Source: Acidimicrobiia bacterium (GTDB lineage: Bacteria; Actinomycetota; Acidimicrobiia; Acidimicrobiales; AC-14). Taken from it: DNA of 34,066 nucleotides. Below the pieces are notes generated by a model. The model saw nothing but the letters and a program-made list of their open reading frames with translations, was not told the DNA's origin and ran no database searches. A program made the translations under genes and the position numbers. Shown one piece after another: positions 24,235-31,609 of the stretch; positions within the stretch are counted from its first letter, which is position 1; every line of letters starts with the position of its first letter. The stretch covers positions 1 to 34,066 of the forward strand of contig JAHFUQ010000030.1 in assembly GCA_023265045.1 (NCBI GenBank). Direction: 5' to 3'.

Positions 24235-24268
24235 GGTCGGGAGGTGGTCACCAAGCATTACTTTACGT
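24224..24268 (+). promoter_or_regulatory. Candidate guide-RNA target site (PAM TTG plus protospacer) upstream of the cas promoter
   Basis: TTG at 24224-24226 is followed by 24227-24249, which matches the first 23 nt of the pseudo-spacer except at two positions. The full 42-nt footprint would run to 24268, reaching the first base of the predicted -35. TTN is the PAM reported for type I-G/I-U systems with Cas4-Cas1 fusions. Pairing stops after 23 nt, as expected for binding without cleavage. Confidence 0.6.
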
Positions 24269-24296
24269 TGACCCCTCCCTGAGGAAGAGTTACCCT
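24268..24296 (+). promoter_or_regulatory. Predicted promoter of the small ORF and cas operon
   Basis: TTGACC (24268-24273), a 17-nt spacer, and TACCCT (24291-24296) make the best sigma-70-type promoter in the window. The predicted start is near 24303. The upstream edge touches the proposed guide-RNA target, so effector binding there would hinder RNA polymerase. Confidence 0.65.
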
Positions 24297-24315
24297 GACA
24301 GCGTTAGCCGACCGA

Positions 24316-24349
24316 CGGCACCGTAAGCCCGGAAAGCGTTCCGGTGCCG
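24316..24349 (+). ncRNA. 5'-UTR hairpin of the small ORF/cas transcript
   Basis: CCGGAA-AGCG-TTCCGG (24329-24344) forms a perfect 6-bp stem with a 4-nt loop, extended by CGGCA/TGCCG (24316-24320, 24345-24349) across a bulge. An alternative 8-bp pairing CGGCACCG/CGGTGCCG competes with it. It lies between the predicted transcription start and the AGGAG site at 24364, so it could tune translation or early termination. Confidence 0.45.
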
Positions 24350-24374
24350 CCAGTCTCATTGCTAGGAGTCAATC

Positions 24375-24539
24375 ATGCCGTACACGGGCGAGGAATGCCT
24401 AGTCGATGGTCATTGGGTTGCCCTCCGCGATAACCATCCTCCCATTTACCTTCTGTGCGGGGAGCTCTTTCCTGCCTCGGCGCAAGGCGACCCGAGCGAC
24501 TGGATCATGGTGACGTCAGTGCTCGACCAGGGCGGCTGA
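24375..24539 (+). CDS. Small ORF (54 residues) at the head of the cas operon, unknown function
   Basis: ATG at 24375 follows AGGAG (24364-24368) at 6 nt, the strongest ribosome binding site seen in this window, and the frame runs 54 codons to TGA at 24537. The product starts MPYTGEECLVDGHWVALRDN. It has two Cys, two Trp, PPIYLLCGELFP and DPSDWIMVTSV. It has no signal peptide or membrane helix. The G-x-x-FP...W pattern recalls small bacterial proteins of the YjzC/zinc-ribbon kind, but a second Cys pair is missing. About 72% of third positions are G or C, lower than neighbouring genes, which suggests recent or foreign origin. It lies directly behind the promoter that the candidate guide RNA would repress. 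It could be a cas regulator, a toxin guarded by the CRISPR effector, or a leader peptide. No homologue is recognised. Confidence 0.6.
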   Translation: MPYTGEECLVDGHWVALRDNHPPIYLLCGELFPASAQGDPSDWIMVTSVLDQGG

Positions 24540-24712
24540 GACGATCCCGCGTCGCACGCGGTTGGTGGGCGGTGCAGGGGGTCCGTCGTTCGGCCGCCGC
24601 GAGGCCGCCCGGCGGTCACCTGAACGTTCCTGTCGTACCCATGGCGTAGAACTGAGAGAGTGCCGAACCCCCCTCCGGCGGGCTTTGGCGAAGCGAGAGA
24701 GGAGACGATCTG
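24540..24712 (+). other. Non-coding gap between the small ORF and csb1
   Basis: Nothing firm is visible in these 173 bases apart from short GC-rich palindromes near 24590-24615 and the csb1 ribosome binding site (AGAGGAGA, about 10 nt before 24713). It may belong to the same 5' UTR as the cas operon. Confidence 0.4.
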
Positions 24713-25963
24713 ATGGGCATCAGCTATTCCGATCTGCGCGTTGCGGTGACCGGCGGCGCCGTGGGGGTTCGGGCTCGCACCGAACTGCAACCACTGGGCG
24801 GCCCGGGGGACAAGGTCTTCCCGCCGACGTACGGGCCTCCGCAGGGCGAGAAGGCGGATGCGATGTTGTCGAAGTACGCTCTGGAGCAGCGGCGGGACCC
24901 GAGCGGCGGCACGATCGTCGACGCCGTCGTGCTCGATTCGGTGGCCTCGCAGGCGAACCGCTTCGAGCTGGCCCTGCTGGCCACGGCTCGCCGCGACGAG
25001 CTGGACATGCCGATCACGAGCGTCGACTTCTCGTCGTGGCCCGAGCTCGGCCTCGACCGGATAAGCGACCTCGAAGCGCCGCACCGGGTGTTCGACGCGC
25101 TGCTGCGCGACAGCTACGACGGTGATCTGCTGTTCCGGTTCGCAAGCGCAGGCAGGGCCATAACCGACGCCACGCCGAGGAACGCCGCCGCCCTCTTCCA
25201 CCACGCGCCGGCCACCCTGCTGTTCGGGGGGTGGGACTCAACCGGCCCGAAGGGCGGGCGCGGCGCCAAGTACGAGCGAGCCATCACCTCGGAGATCGTG
25301 GCGACCGGCATCACGACCGGCAGCAAGACGTCGTCTCGGCTCGACCCGGCGGCGATCGAGAAGGTCGGCACGGTCTATGTGTCGCCGGATGACGTCGGCT
25401 GGAGCCTCAAGCCCGAGGAAGCGCTCACCGCCAAGGGGAAGCCCGTTGAAAAGGGGAATCCGTCCGACATCAACCACGGCAACATCGCGCCGACCATCGA
25501 CGCCAAGGCGGGTGGGATTACGGCGACCCGCATCGATGCCACGACGGTGATCTCGTTCGTGCAGCTCCGCCGGCTCCAGTTCCCGACAGGGATCGATCCC
25601 GATCAGTCCTTGGCCGACCGCAGCGCCGCGGAGGCCGCGGCCCGAACCGCTCTGGCCGCGCTCGGGCTGGCGGCGACCGTTCTCGCCTTCGACGAGGGTT
25701 TCGACCTCCGTTCGCGGTGCGTTCTGACCACCACCGGTCCTCTGGTGTTCGAGCTGGTGGGGCGCGCCGGCGAGGTCACCAGCTTCGAGATGACGTCGGC
25801 CGACGCGCTGGCACTCGTCGCCGAAGCGGCCGCCGAAACTGCTTCGGCTGGCCTGCCTTGGCGTGAGGGCGAGCTGAAGCTGCGTCCGAGCGATCGTCTC
25901 GTGGACCTGATCCGGCGGAGCCGGCAGCACGCCGTCGCCATGGGTGACGGCGAGGAGGCCTGA
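24713..25963 (+). CDS. csb1: Type I-G CRISPR-associated protein Csb1 (Cas7, GSU0053 family)
   Basis: This 416-residue protein should be the repeating Cas7 backbone of the crRNA-guided complex. It matches the Csb1/GSU0053 family in size and landmarks: an N-terminal TELQPLGGPGDKVFPPTY segment, VDAVVLDSVASQANRFE, APHRVFDALLRDS, LLFGGWDSTGPKGGRG and a C-terminal FDEGFDLRSRCVL region. The Gly-rich GGWDSTGPKGG loop is typical and may contact RNA. The ATG at 24713 is preceded by a GAGGAG-type site. Its stop overlaps the csb2 start as TGATG. It is the first canonical cas gene, 174 bp after the small ORF. Confidence 0.93.
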   Translation: MGISYSDLRVAVTGGAVGVRARTELQPLGGPGDKVFPPTYGPPQGEKADAMLSKYALEQRRDPSGGTIVDAVVLDSVASQANRFELALLATARRDELDMPITSVDFSSWPELGLDRISDLEAPHRVFDALLRDSYDGDLLFRFASAGRAITDATPRNAAALFHHAPATLLFGGWDSTGPKGGRGAKYERAITSEIVATGITTGSKTSSRLDPAAIEKVGTVYVSPDDVGWSLKPEEALTAKGKPVEKGNPSDINHGNIAPTIDAKAGGITATRIDATTVISFVQLRRLQFPTGIDPDQSLADRSAAEAAARTALAALGLAATVLAFDEGFDLRSRCVLTTTGPLVFELVGRAGEVTSFEMTSADALALVAEAAAETASAGLPWREGELKLRPSDRLVDLIRRSRQHAVAMGDGEEA

Positions 25964-27717
25964 TGTTGGCGATCGAGGTGGACCTCCTGGCTCGCCGCTA
26001 CACGGCGACGGCCTTCAACGATCGCGCTGCCACTGAGTGGCCGCCGCACCCCGCCCGCCTCTACTCGGCCATGGTCGCGGCGTGGGCGGATGCCGACGAG
26101 CCCGACGACGAAGAACGGTCGGCGCTGCGCTGGTTCGAGGCACTCGACCCGCCGTCGATCACCTGCGCAGACGATCCCGCGTTCCTCGACCGCACGGTGG
26201 TCACGCACTACGTGCCGGTCAACGACGCCCGCTCGCTCAGGCGTGACCTGAGCGGCGCCTACGCCAAGCTGCATGACGCCGAGAGGGCATCGATCCAAGC
26301 CTTTGAGCCCAAGGCGGCGGCCAGGGCCGAGAAGGCACTAGCGGCGGCGCTCGCCAAGGCTCGGGGGGACGGGGCTGCGGCCGGCATGCCGGAAACCGAT
26401 CCATCGGCTCAGGTCGTGGCCGATGTCGTCGCCGCGCTGCCCGAGGCTCGCCGCAAGCAGCCTCGGACATTCCCAACCGTCCGCATCGCCGACGGCACCT
26501 CGCCGCTGATCCGCTACGAGTGGCCCGCCGCCGATCCCGTTACCGGCGTCGCTGACCTCCTTGACGCGATCCTCGCCCGCGTGGCCCGGCTCGGCCACTC
26601 CTCGACGTTCGTGAGCTGCCGGGTCGGGGAGCCCGCCGCGGCCGCGGCCACGGTCGGAGGAACCGTCACCTGGCGCGTGGACGCGAGGGGCAGCGGCACT
26701 GGGATCGGCCTCCGCCTCCCGGCCGAAGGCTCCTTGGACCACTTGGTGCGGCTGCATGCCGTCCACGAAGGACGGGACCCCCGCTCGTTGCCGGCGCGCT
26801 TCGGCTCCTACCGGCAGGCTGGTCCGGACCGACCGGACATACCGGTGCCGATCCTCGGCGGCCCGTGGCGCGTGCTGGTGTTGCCCCCTGGCCATCGCGT
26901 GAAGCTGACGCGCACGCTGGACATCTCGCGCGCCGTCCGTGGCGCGCTTCTGTCGGGCATTGGCGACACGCCGCCCCCATTGCTCCACGGCCATCGGAGC
27001 GGGGGATCGCCGGCGCCGGCCGCCCAGCCCCACCTCGCCATCCTCCCGCTGGCGAACGTGGGGTCGCCCTACGCCGATGGGGTCGTGCACGGCGTCGCCC
27101 TGGTCCTCCCCCGAGACTGGTCGGCCGACGACCGCCGTGTCCTGAATGAGGCCCTCGCACGCTGGCGATCGCGCTCGGCCAGCGCCGCCCAGGGCGTTCT
27201 CGAACTACGTCTCCTGGGAGGCCAAGCGATCGACCTCGAGGACCGTGGCGCCGACTTCGACGACACGGGGCCAAGCACCCGCTCGCGCTCCGGCGCGGGG
27301 CCGATCCTCGAACGATGGTTCTGGACGCGACTGGCTTCACGGTGGGCCACGGTGACGCCGATCGCCCTCGACCGTTTCCCCGGGCCTGTCGCCGCCCCCG
27401 ACTGGGAGGAGCGGGCGGCGGCCACTATCGCCGCCAGCTGCATGCACGCAGGCCTGCCTGCTCCTGTCGAGGTCGAGGTCGTGTGGGGTCCACCGATGCG
27501 GGGTGTTCCGGCGGCCGGGCCACGAGGCGTGGTTCGGCCGGGCGCGCCGGTGCGCTTCGGCGGCTACCGGGCCGGCACGTCCGGCCAGGTGCGTTTGTGC
27601 GTCCATGCCCGCCTGCGCTTCGACGCTGACGTGCGCGGACCGGTGGTGCTCGGCGCCGGCCGGTACGCGGGCTACGGCATGTGCCTGCCGATCCGCGCCC
27701 CCGAGGAACCGCGGTGA
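25963..27717 (+). CDS. csb2: Type I-G CRISPR-associated protein Csb2 (Cas5-Cas6 fusion, GSU0054 family)
   Basis: This 584-residue protein begins MLAIEVDLLARRYTATAFNDRAATEWPPHPARLYSAMV in outline (residues 1-38), the Cas5-like RAMP start with the tryptophan-proline P-x-R motif of Csb2. The C-terminal part has the Cas6-like glycine-rich loop, ending GPVVLGAGRYAGYGMCLPI. Csb2 both caps the 5' handle of the crRNA and, through the Cas6 part, processes the repeat RNA. No separate cas6 is present, which fits this role. The ATG overlaps the csb1 stop by 1 nt, and its own stop overlaps the cas3 GTG by 4 nt. Confidence 0.92.
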   Translation: MLAIEVDLLARRYTATAFNDRAATEWPPHPARLYSAMVAAWADADEPDDEERSALRWFEALDPPSITCADDPAFLDRTVVTHYVPVNDARSLRRDLSGAYAKLHDAERASIQAFEPKAAARAEKALAAALAKARGDGAAAGMPETDPSAQVVADVVAALPEARRKQPRTFPTVRIADGTSPLIRYEWPAADPVTGVADLLDAILARVARLGHSSTFVSCRVGEPAAAAATVGGTVTWRVDARGSGTGIGLRLPAEGSLDHLVRLHAVHEGRDPRSLPARFGSYRQAGPDRPDIPVPILGGPWRVLVLPPGHRVKLTRTLDISRAVRGALLSGIGDTPPPLLHGHRSGGSPAPAAQPHLAILPLANVGSPYADGVVHGVALVLPRDWSADDRRVLNEALARWRSRSASAAQGVLELRLLGGQAIDLEDRGADFDDTGPSTRSRSGAGPILERWFWTRLASRWATVTPIALDRFPGPVAAPDWEERAAATIAASCMHAGLPAPVEVEVVWGPPMRGVPAAGPRGVVRPGAPVRFGGYRAGTSGQVRLCVHARLRFDADVRGPVVLGAGRYAGYGMCLPIRAPEEPR

Positions 27718-30641
27718 CTGCCGAGCTTTCGATCGACGATTTCCCCGCCTTCTTCAAGGCGGTGAACGACGACGCACCTCCATTCCAATGGCAGGTCCGC
27801 CTCGCCCGGGAGGTGGCCGGGAGCGGTGTCTGGCCCGACCTCATCGACCTCCCGACCGGCGCCGGCAAGACGGCGACCATCGACGTGGCCCTCTTCCTGC
27901 GCGCTCTGAGAGGCGACCAGCCGCGGCGCATCGTGTTCGTCGTCGACCGGCGCGTCATCGTCCACCAGGCGTTTAGCCGTGCCCTGCGACTCAGAGAAGC
28001 GCTGGCCAAGCCGAGCAACCGGGTCGTGCGCGCGGTGCGCGAGCGCCTCCTGGACTGCTCCTACGACCGGGGCGGCCACGTTCCGCTGGCGGTCGCCGAG
28101 CTGCGGGGCGGGATCGTCAGGGACGAGACCTGGGCCATGCGACCCGATACGCCCGCGGTCCTCATCTCGACGGTCGACCAGGTCGGCTCGCGCCTGCTGT
28201 TCCGGGGCTACGGGCTCAGCCGGGGCATGCGCCCGGTCCACGCCGGGCTCCTGGGCAATGACGTGCTCCTCCTTCTCGATGAAGTGCATCTCGCTCGCCC
28301 GTTCGCCGAAACGCTCGCCGACCTCGGCGCCTGCTACCGAGGGATGGGAACGCTGCCCGACCGCTGGCAAGTCGTCGAGCTCTCGGCGACGCCGGCCAAG
28401 CCTGCCGCGACTCGGTTCGGCCTTCGAGACGAGGACCGGGAGGACGACACCATCCAGCGCCGGTGTGGGGCGGTCAAGCCGGTGGAGCTACGGCTCGTGA
28501 AGGTCAAGGGCCCGGATGCCGAAGCTCATCGCAAGGCCCTGGTCGAGGCGCTGGCCGCGGCGGCGCTCGAGTTGGCCGGCCGCCCTGAGGCCCGCAGGGT
28601 TGGCGTCGTGGTCAACCGGGTTGCCACTGCCGCTGCGGTCCAGCGCATATTGGCCGCAACCGACGATGAGCACGAACCGCTGCTCCTCACCGGGCGCATG
28701 CGACCGTTCGACCGCGACGATGCCCAGGCGGAGCTGCGCGACGCGGGCTGGCTCCTGGGCCGCAATCGGGAGGACGCCAGCGCCGGATCGGCGCGGTACA
28801 TCGTCGCCACGCAATCGATCGAAGCCGGCGCGGACCTGGATCTCGACGGGCTCGTCACAGAGTGCGCTCCCTACGACGCGCTCGTCCAGCGGTTCGGCCG
28901 GCTCGACCGCGACGGCAAGCTGAGCGACGCTGGCACGCCGGGGCTGGGCGTTGTCGTTGCCACGTCGGCTCAGGCGGCGGGCACCGCCGACGACCCGGTC
29001 TACGGCTCTGCGCTGGGAGCCACCTGGGACTGGCTGAAGGCCCATGAGCCGCTCGACTTCGGGATCCATGGCCGCCCTGCTCCAAGCGAAGACGAGGCCT
29101 CGTCCCTGCGGGTCGAGCCGCCCCCTGCGCCCGTTCTGCTCCCGACGCACCTCGACGCGTGGGTGCAGACGGCGCCGCGCCCGTCCGCCGACCCCGATCC
29201 CGACCTCTGGCTCCACGGCCTGCGGGAGAACCCGGATCTCGACGTGTCCGTCGTATGGCGCGCCGACATCGGCGACAGCCTCGATGCCTGGCGCAAGGAG
29301 GACTTGATCGATTGGGTGTCGGCCTGCCCGCCGACGTCGGCCGAAGCGATGCCCGTGCCGATCAGCGCGTTGCGGCGCTGGCTGTTGGGGGGCCGCGTGG
29401 GGGCCGCCGACATCGCCGACGTCGAAGGCGCTGCGGCGCCGGCCGAGGGTGCGCGATCGGCCGACCAGGGACCCATGGTTCTTCGCTGGCGACCGGACGA
29501 CGAGTCAGAGGTCGCGCCCGTTCGGGGCGTCAGGCCCGGCGACACGATCATCGTTCCGAGCGCGTTCGGCGGGGTCGCCCATCGGAGCTGGGCGCCCGAC
29601 TCCCGAGGCCCTGTGGCCGATCTCGGCGCCCGCTCGGCGCGACGGCGCAACCGGCTCGTTCTCCGCCTCGCTCCCGGGCTCTTTCCCGATGCGCCCTTTC
29701 CCGGTCTGACCGTCGAGGACGGGGACCAAAGCGCCACTGACCTGGAGGCGATCTGCGCATGGCTCACCTCGGACGCGCTGGGCGCGTGGTTGGACGGCGA
29801 ACCACCCGTCGACCAAATCGAAATCGAAGGATTGCGATGCCTCCGGGAACTGGCTGTCGACGACAGGTTCAACGGGGCTCCCGTTCGCCGCTTGCAACAT
29901 CCCGGCGGGCTGGCCTTCGTCCTCGAGCAGCGGCTGCCCTCGGAGGGGACCGACAGCCTCGCGCGAGCCGAGACGGTGGACTCTGAGCCTGGCACCAGTG
30001 AGTTCACGGGTACGCCGGTGCAGCAAGCGTCTCTCACGCTGCACCTCGCCGACGTCGCGGAGTGGGCGGGCGAGATGGCCGAGAAGTGCGGCCTCCCTCC
30101 CAACGTGCGCGACGACTTGGCCCTCGCCGGCCGACTCCACGACGTGGGCAAGGCCGACCCTCGGTTCCAGCAGGTGCTCGCGGGCGGGGGGCCGGCGCCA
30201 CCCGACCTGCTCGCCAAGTCCAGCGGCCTGGCGCCGACGCCCGCTCAGCGGCGCCTTATCCAGCGCCGGGCCGGCTACCCCCTGCACGCCCGGCACGAGC
30301 TGCTGAGCGCCTCGCTCCTGGAGCGGTGCCCGTCAGCGCTGACGGCCGCCCACGATCCAGACCTGGTGGTTCACCTCGTCGCCAGCCATCACGGCCACGC
30401 CCGGCCGGGCGTGCCGGTCGCCGAGGACAAGGCGCCCGTCGAGGTCGCCGTGCCGGCGGACGTGGCCGGCTCGGCGCTCACCGGATCGAGCGACCACCGG
30501 CTGCACGTCCTCGACAGCGGCGTCGCGGAGCGGTTCTGGGTGCTTAACGAACGCTACGGCCGCTACGGCTTGGCGTGGCTGGAGTCGATCCTGCGTCTCG
30601 CCGACCATCGTGCGAGCGCCGAGCGACAGGGGGACGCGTGA
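27714..30641 (+). CDS. cas3: CRISPR-associated helicase-nuclease Cas3 with C-terminal HD domain (type I-G)
   Basis: This 975-residue protein unwinds and degrades DNA after target recognition. The superfamily 2 helicase comes first: Walker A LPTGAGKTA (PTGAGKT at 47-53), DEVH (189-192), SATP shortly after, and VATQSIEAGADLDLDGLVTECAPYDALVQRFGRLDR. The HD nuclease is at the C-terminus, with H809-D810 in AGRLHDVGKADPRFQ, then LHARHELLSASLLER and HLVASHHGHARPG. This helicase-then-HD order is usual for type I-G and opposite to most Cas3. GTG at 27714, overlapping csb2 by 4 nt, is preferred over an upstream in-frame ATG inside csb2. The catalytic motifs look intact. Confidence 0.95.
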   Translation: MTAELSIDDFPAFFKAVNDDAPPFQWQVRLAREVAGSGVWPDLIDLPTGAGKTATIDVALFLRALRGDQPRRIVFVVDRRVIVHQAFSRALRLREALAKPSNRVVRAVRERLLDCSYDRGGHVPLAVAELRGGIVRDETWAMRPDTPAVLISTVDQVGSRLLFRGYGLSRGMRPVHAGLLGNDVLLLLDEVHLARPFAETLADLGACYRGMGTLPDRWQVVELSATPAKPAATRFGLRDEDREDDTIQRRCGAVKPVELRLVKVKGPDAEAHRKALVEALAAAALELAGRPEARRVGVVVNRVATAAAVQRILAATDDEHEPLLLTGRMRPFDRDDAQAELRDAGWLLGRNREDASAGSARYIVATQSIEAGADLDLDGLVTECAPYDALVQRFGRLDRDGKLSDAGTPGLGVVVATSAQAAGTADDPVYGSALGATWDWLKAHEPLDFGIHGRPAPSEDEASSLRVEPPPAPVLLPTHLDAWVQTAPRPSADPDPDLWLHGLRENPDLDVSVVWRADIGDSLDAWRKEDLIDWVSACPPTSAEAMPVPISALRRWLLGGRVGAADIADVEGAAAPAEGARSADQGPMVLRWRPDDESEVAPVRGVRPGDTIIVPSAFGGVAHRSWAPDSRGPVADLGARSARRRNRLVLRLAPGLFPDAPFPGLTVEDGDQSATDLEAICAWLTSDALGAWLDGEPPVDQIEIEGLRCLRELAVDDRFNGAPVRRLQHPGGLAFVLEQRLPSEGTDSLARAETVDSEPGTSEFTGTPVQQASLTLHLADVAEWAGEMAEKCGLPPNVRDDLALAGRLHDVGKADPRFQQVLAGGGPAPPDLLAKSSGLAPTPAQRRLIQRRAGYPLHARHELLSASLLERCPSALTAAHDPDLVVHLVASHHGHARPGVPVAEDKAPVEVAVPADVAGSALTGSSDHRLHVLDSGVAERFWVLNERYGRYGLAWLESILRLADHRASAERQGDA

Positions 30642-31609
30642 CTGCCGTGCACGACTCACTGGGCTTGCCCGCGCTGGACGGGTCCAACCCCATCGGCTTC
30701 CTTGCCGCCTTGGGGGTTCTGTCGTGCCTCGACCGGGCTGGTGTATCGCCGACCTTGCGCTGGGTCGACGACCTCGTGCCGACGGCGGTCCTCACAGGGG
30801 CGGCCTCGGTTGACGATGTCGTCGCCGTGATCGACGCCGACCGGACGTGGTGGGCGACGAAGAGCGTGGTCTTCGGCTGGCCGAAGATGCCGGACGTCAA
30901 GGCCGATCCCGCCGAGCTGCATAAGTGGAGCCTCGCCGTTCGGGAGGCATGGCTGGCCCGGCCCGACGTGTGGTGCCTCGCCGACGTGCGCCTATGGACT
31001 GCTCTGGTGGCCGAGGGGGCGCTCGCAGGCAAGGGCAATGCCAAGCCGACCCATCTGCACTTCACTGCAGGGCAGCAGCAGTTCCTTGACATGGCGCGTC
31101 AACTGGCCCGATCGGTCGACGGTGAGCACTTCCGCCAGGCGCTGATGGGCCCATGGCGCTACGACTCACCCTTGCCCTCCTTCGGGTGGGACGCGCGCGG
31201 CGACCGCGTCTACGCGTTGCGGGCGACCGATCCGTCCAAGGAGAGGCGCCTAGGCGTGCCGGGGTGCGATTGGCTGGCGCTTCTCGGCCTGGCGTTCCTC
31301 CCTGTGGCGGCTCGCCGGGGACGACTCCATACGACGGGGTGTGAGCGAAGCTGGAAATCGGCGCCCTTCCGCTGGCCGCTCTGGAGCGTTCCGGCAAGCC
31401 CGCACGCGGTCGCCGGCCTGCTCGGTGATCAATCCCTCGCCAGCGGGGCCGAGGCGGTGCGGAAGGCGGCGGGGGATTACCGGGGCCGCGGCGTCTTTGC
31501 GGTGATGGAGGTGCCGATCCGGCGCACCGAACAAGGGGGCTACGGCTCCTTCGGTGCGCCCACCGAGCTCCTCCGGCACGCCCCACCCTCGGCGGTCCAT
31601 CGATCATGA
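30638..31609 (+). CDS. Type I-G large-subunit-like protein, Csb3 (Cas8) type
   Basis: This 323-residue protein begins with GLPALDGSNPIGFLAALGVLSCLD. That L-G-x-x-P-x-x-FLAALG-x-L start is shared by the Csb3/Csx17-type Cas8 proteins of type I-G/I-U loci. Its size fits Csb3 rather than the much longer Csx17. Cas8 subunits recognise the PAM and help open the target. The middle is rich in Trp and aromatic residues. The segment WLALLGLAFLPVAARRGRLHTTG is a conserved-looking hydrophobic core. GTG at 30638 overlaps the cas3 stop by 4 nt, and the stop overlaps the cas4-cas1 ATG by 4 nt. The name is by family resemblance and position. Confidence 0.78.
   Translation: MTAVHDSLGLPALDGSNPIGFLAALGVLSCLDRAGVSPTLRWVDDLVPTAVLTGAASVDDVVAVIDADRTWWATKSVVFGWPKMPDVKADPAELHKWSLAVREAWLARPDVWCLADVRLWTALVAEGALAGKGNAKPTHLHFTAGQQQFLDMARQLARSVDGEHFRQALMGPWRYDSPLPSFGWDARGDRVYALRATDPSKERRLGVPGCDWLALLGLAFLPVAARRGRLHTTGCERSWKSAPFRWPLWSVPASPHAVAGLLGDQSLASGAEAVRKAAGDYRGRGVFAVMEVPIRRTEQGGYGSFGAPTELLRHAPPSAVHRS

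Noticed and set aside
24059-24271. 70-codon plus-strand frame through the mdh-csb1 gap
   Set aside because: It runs through the pseudo-spacer and degenerate repeat, has a weak start and no ribosome binding site, and the translation shows no domain. The guide-RNA explanation fits the sequence better.
26338-27340. Overlapping minus-strand frames opposite csb2
   Set aside because: They lie fully within csb2, which has a clear family assignment, and show arginine-rich shadow composition.
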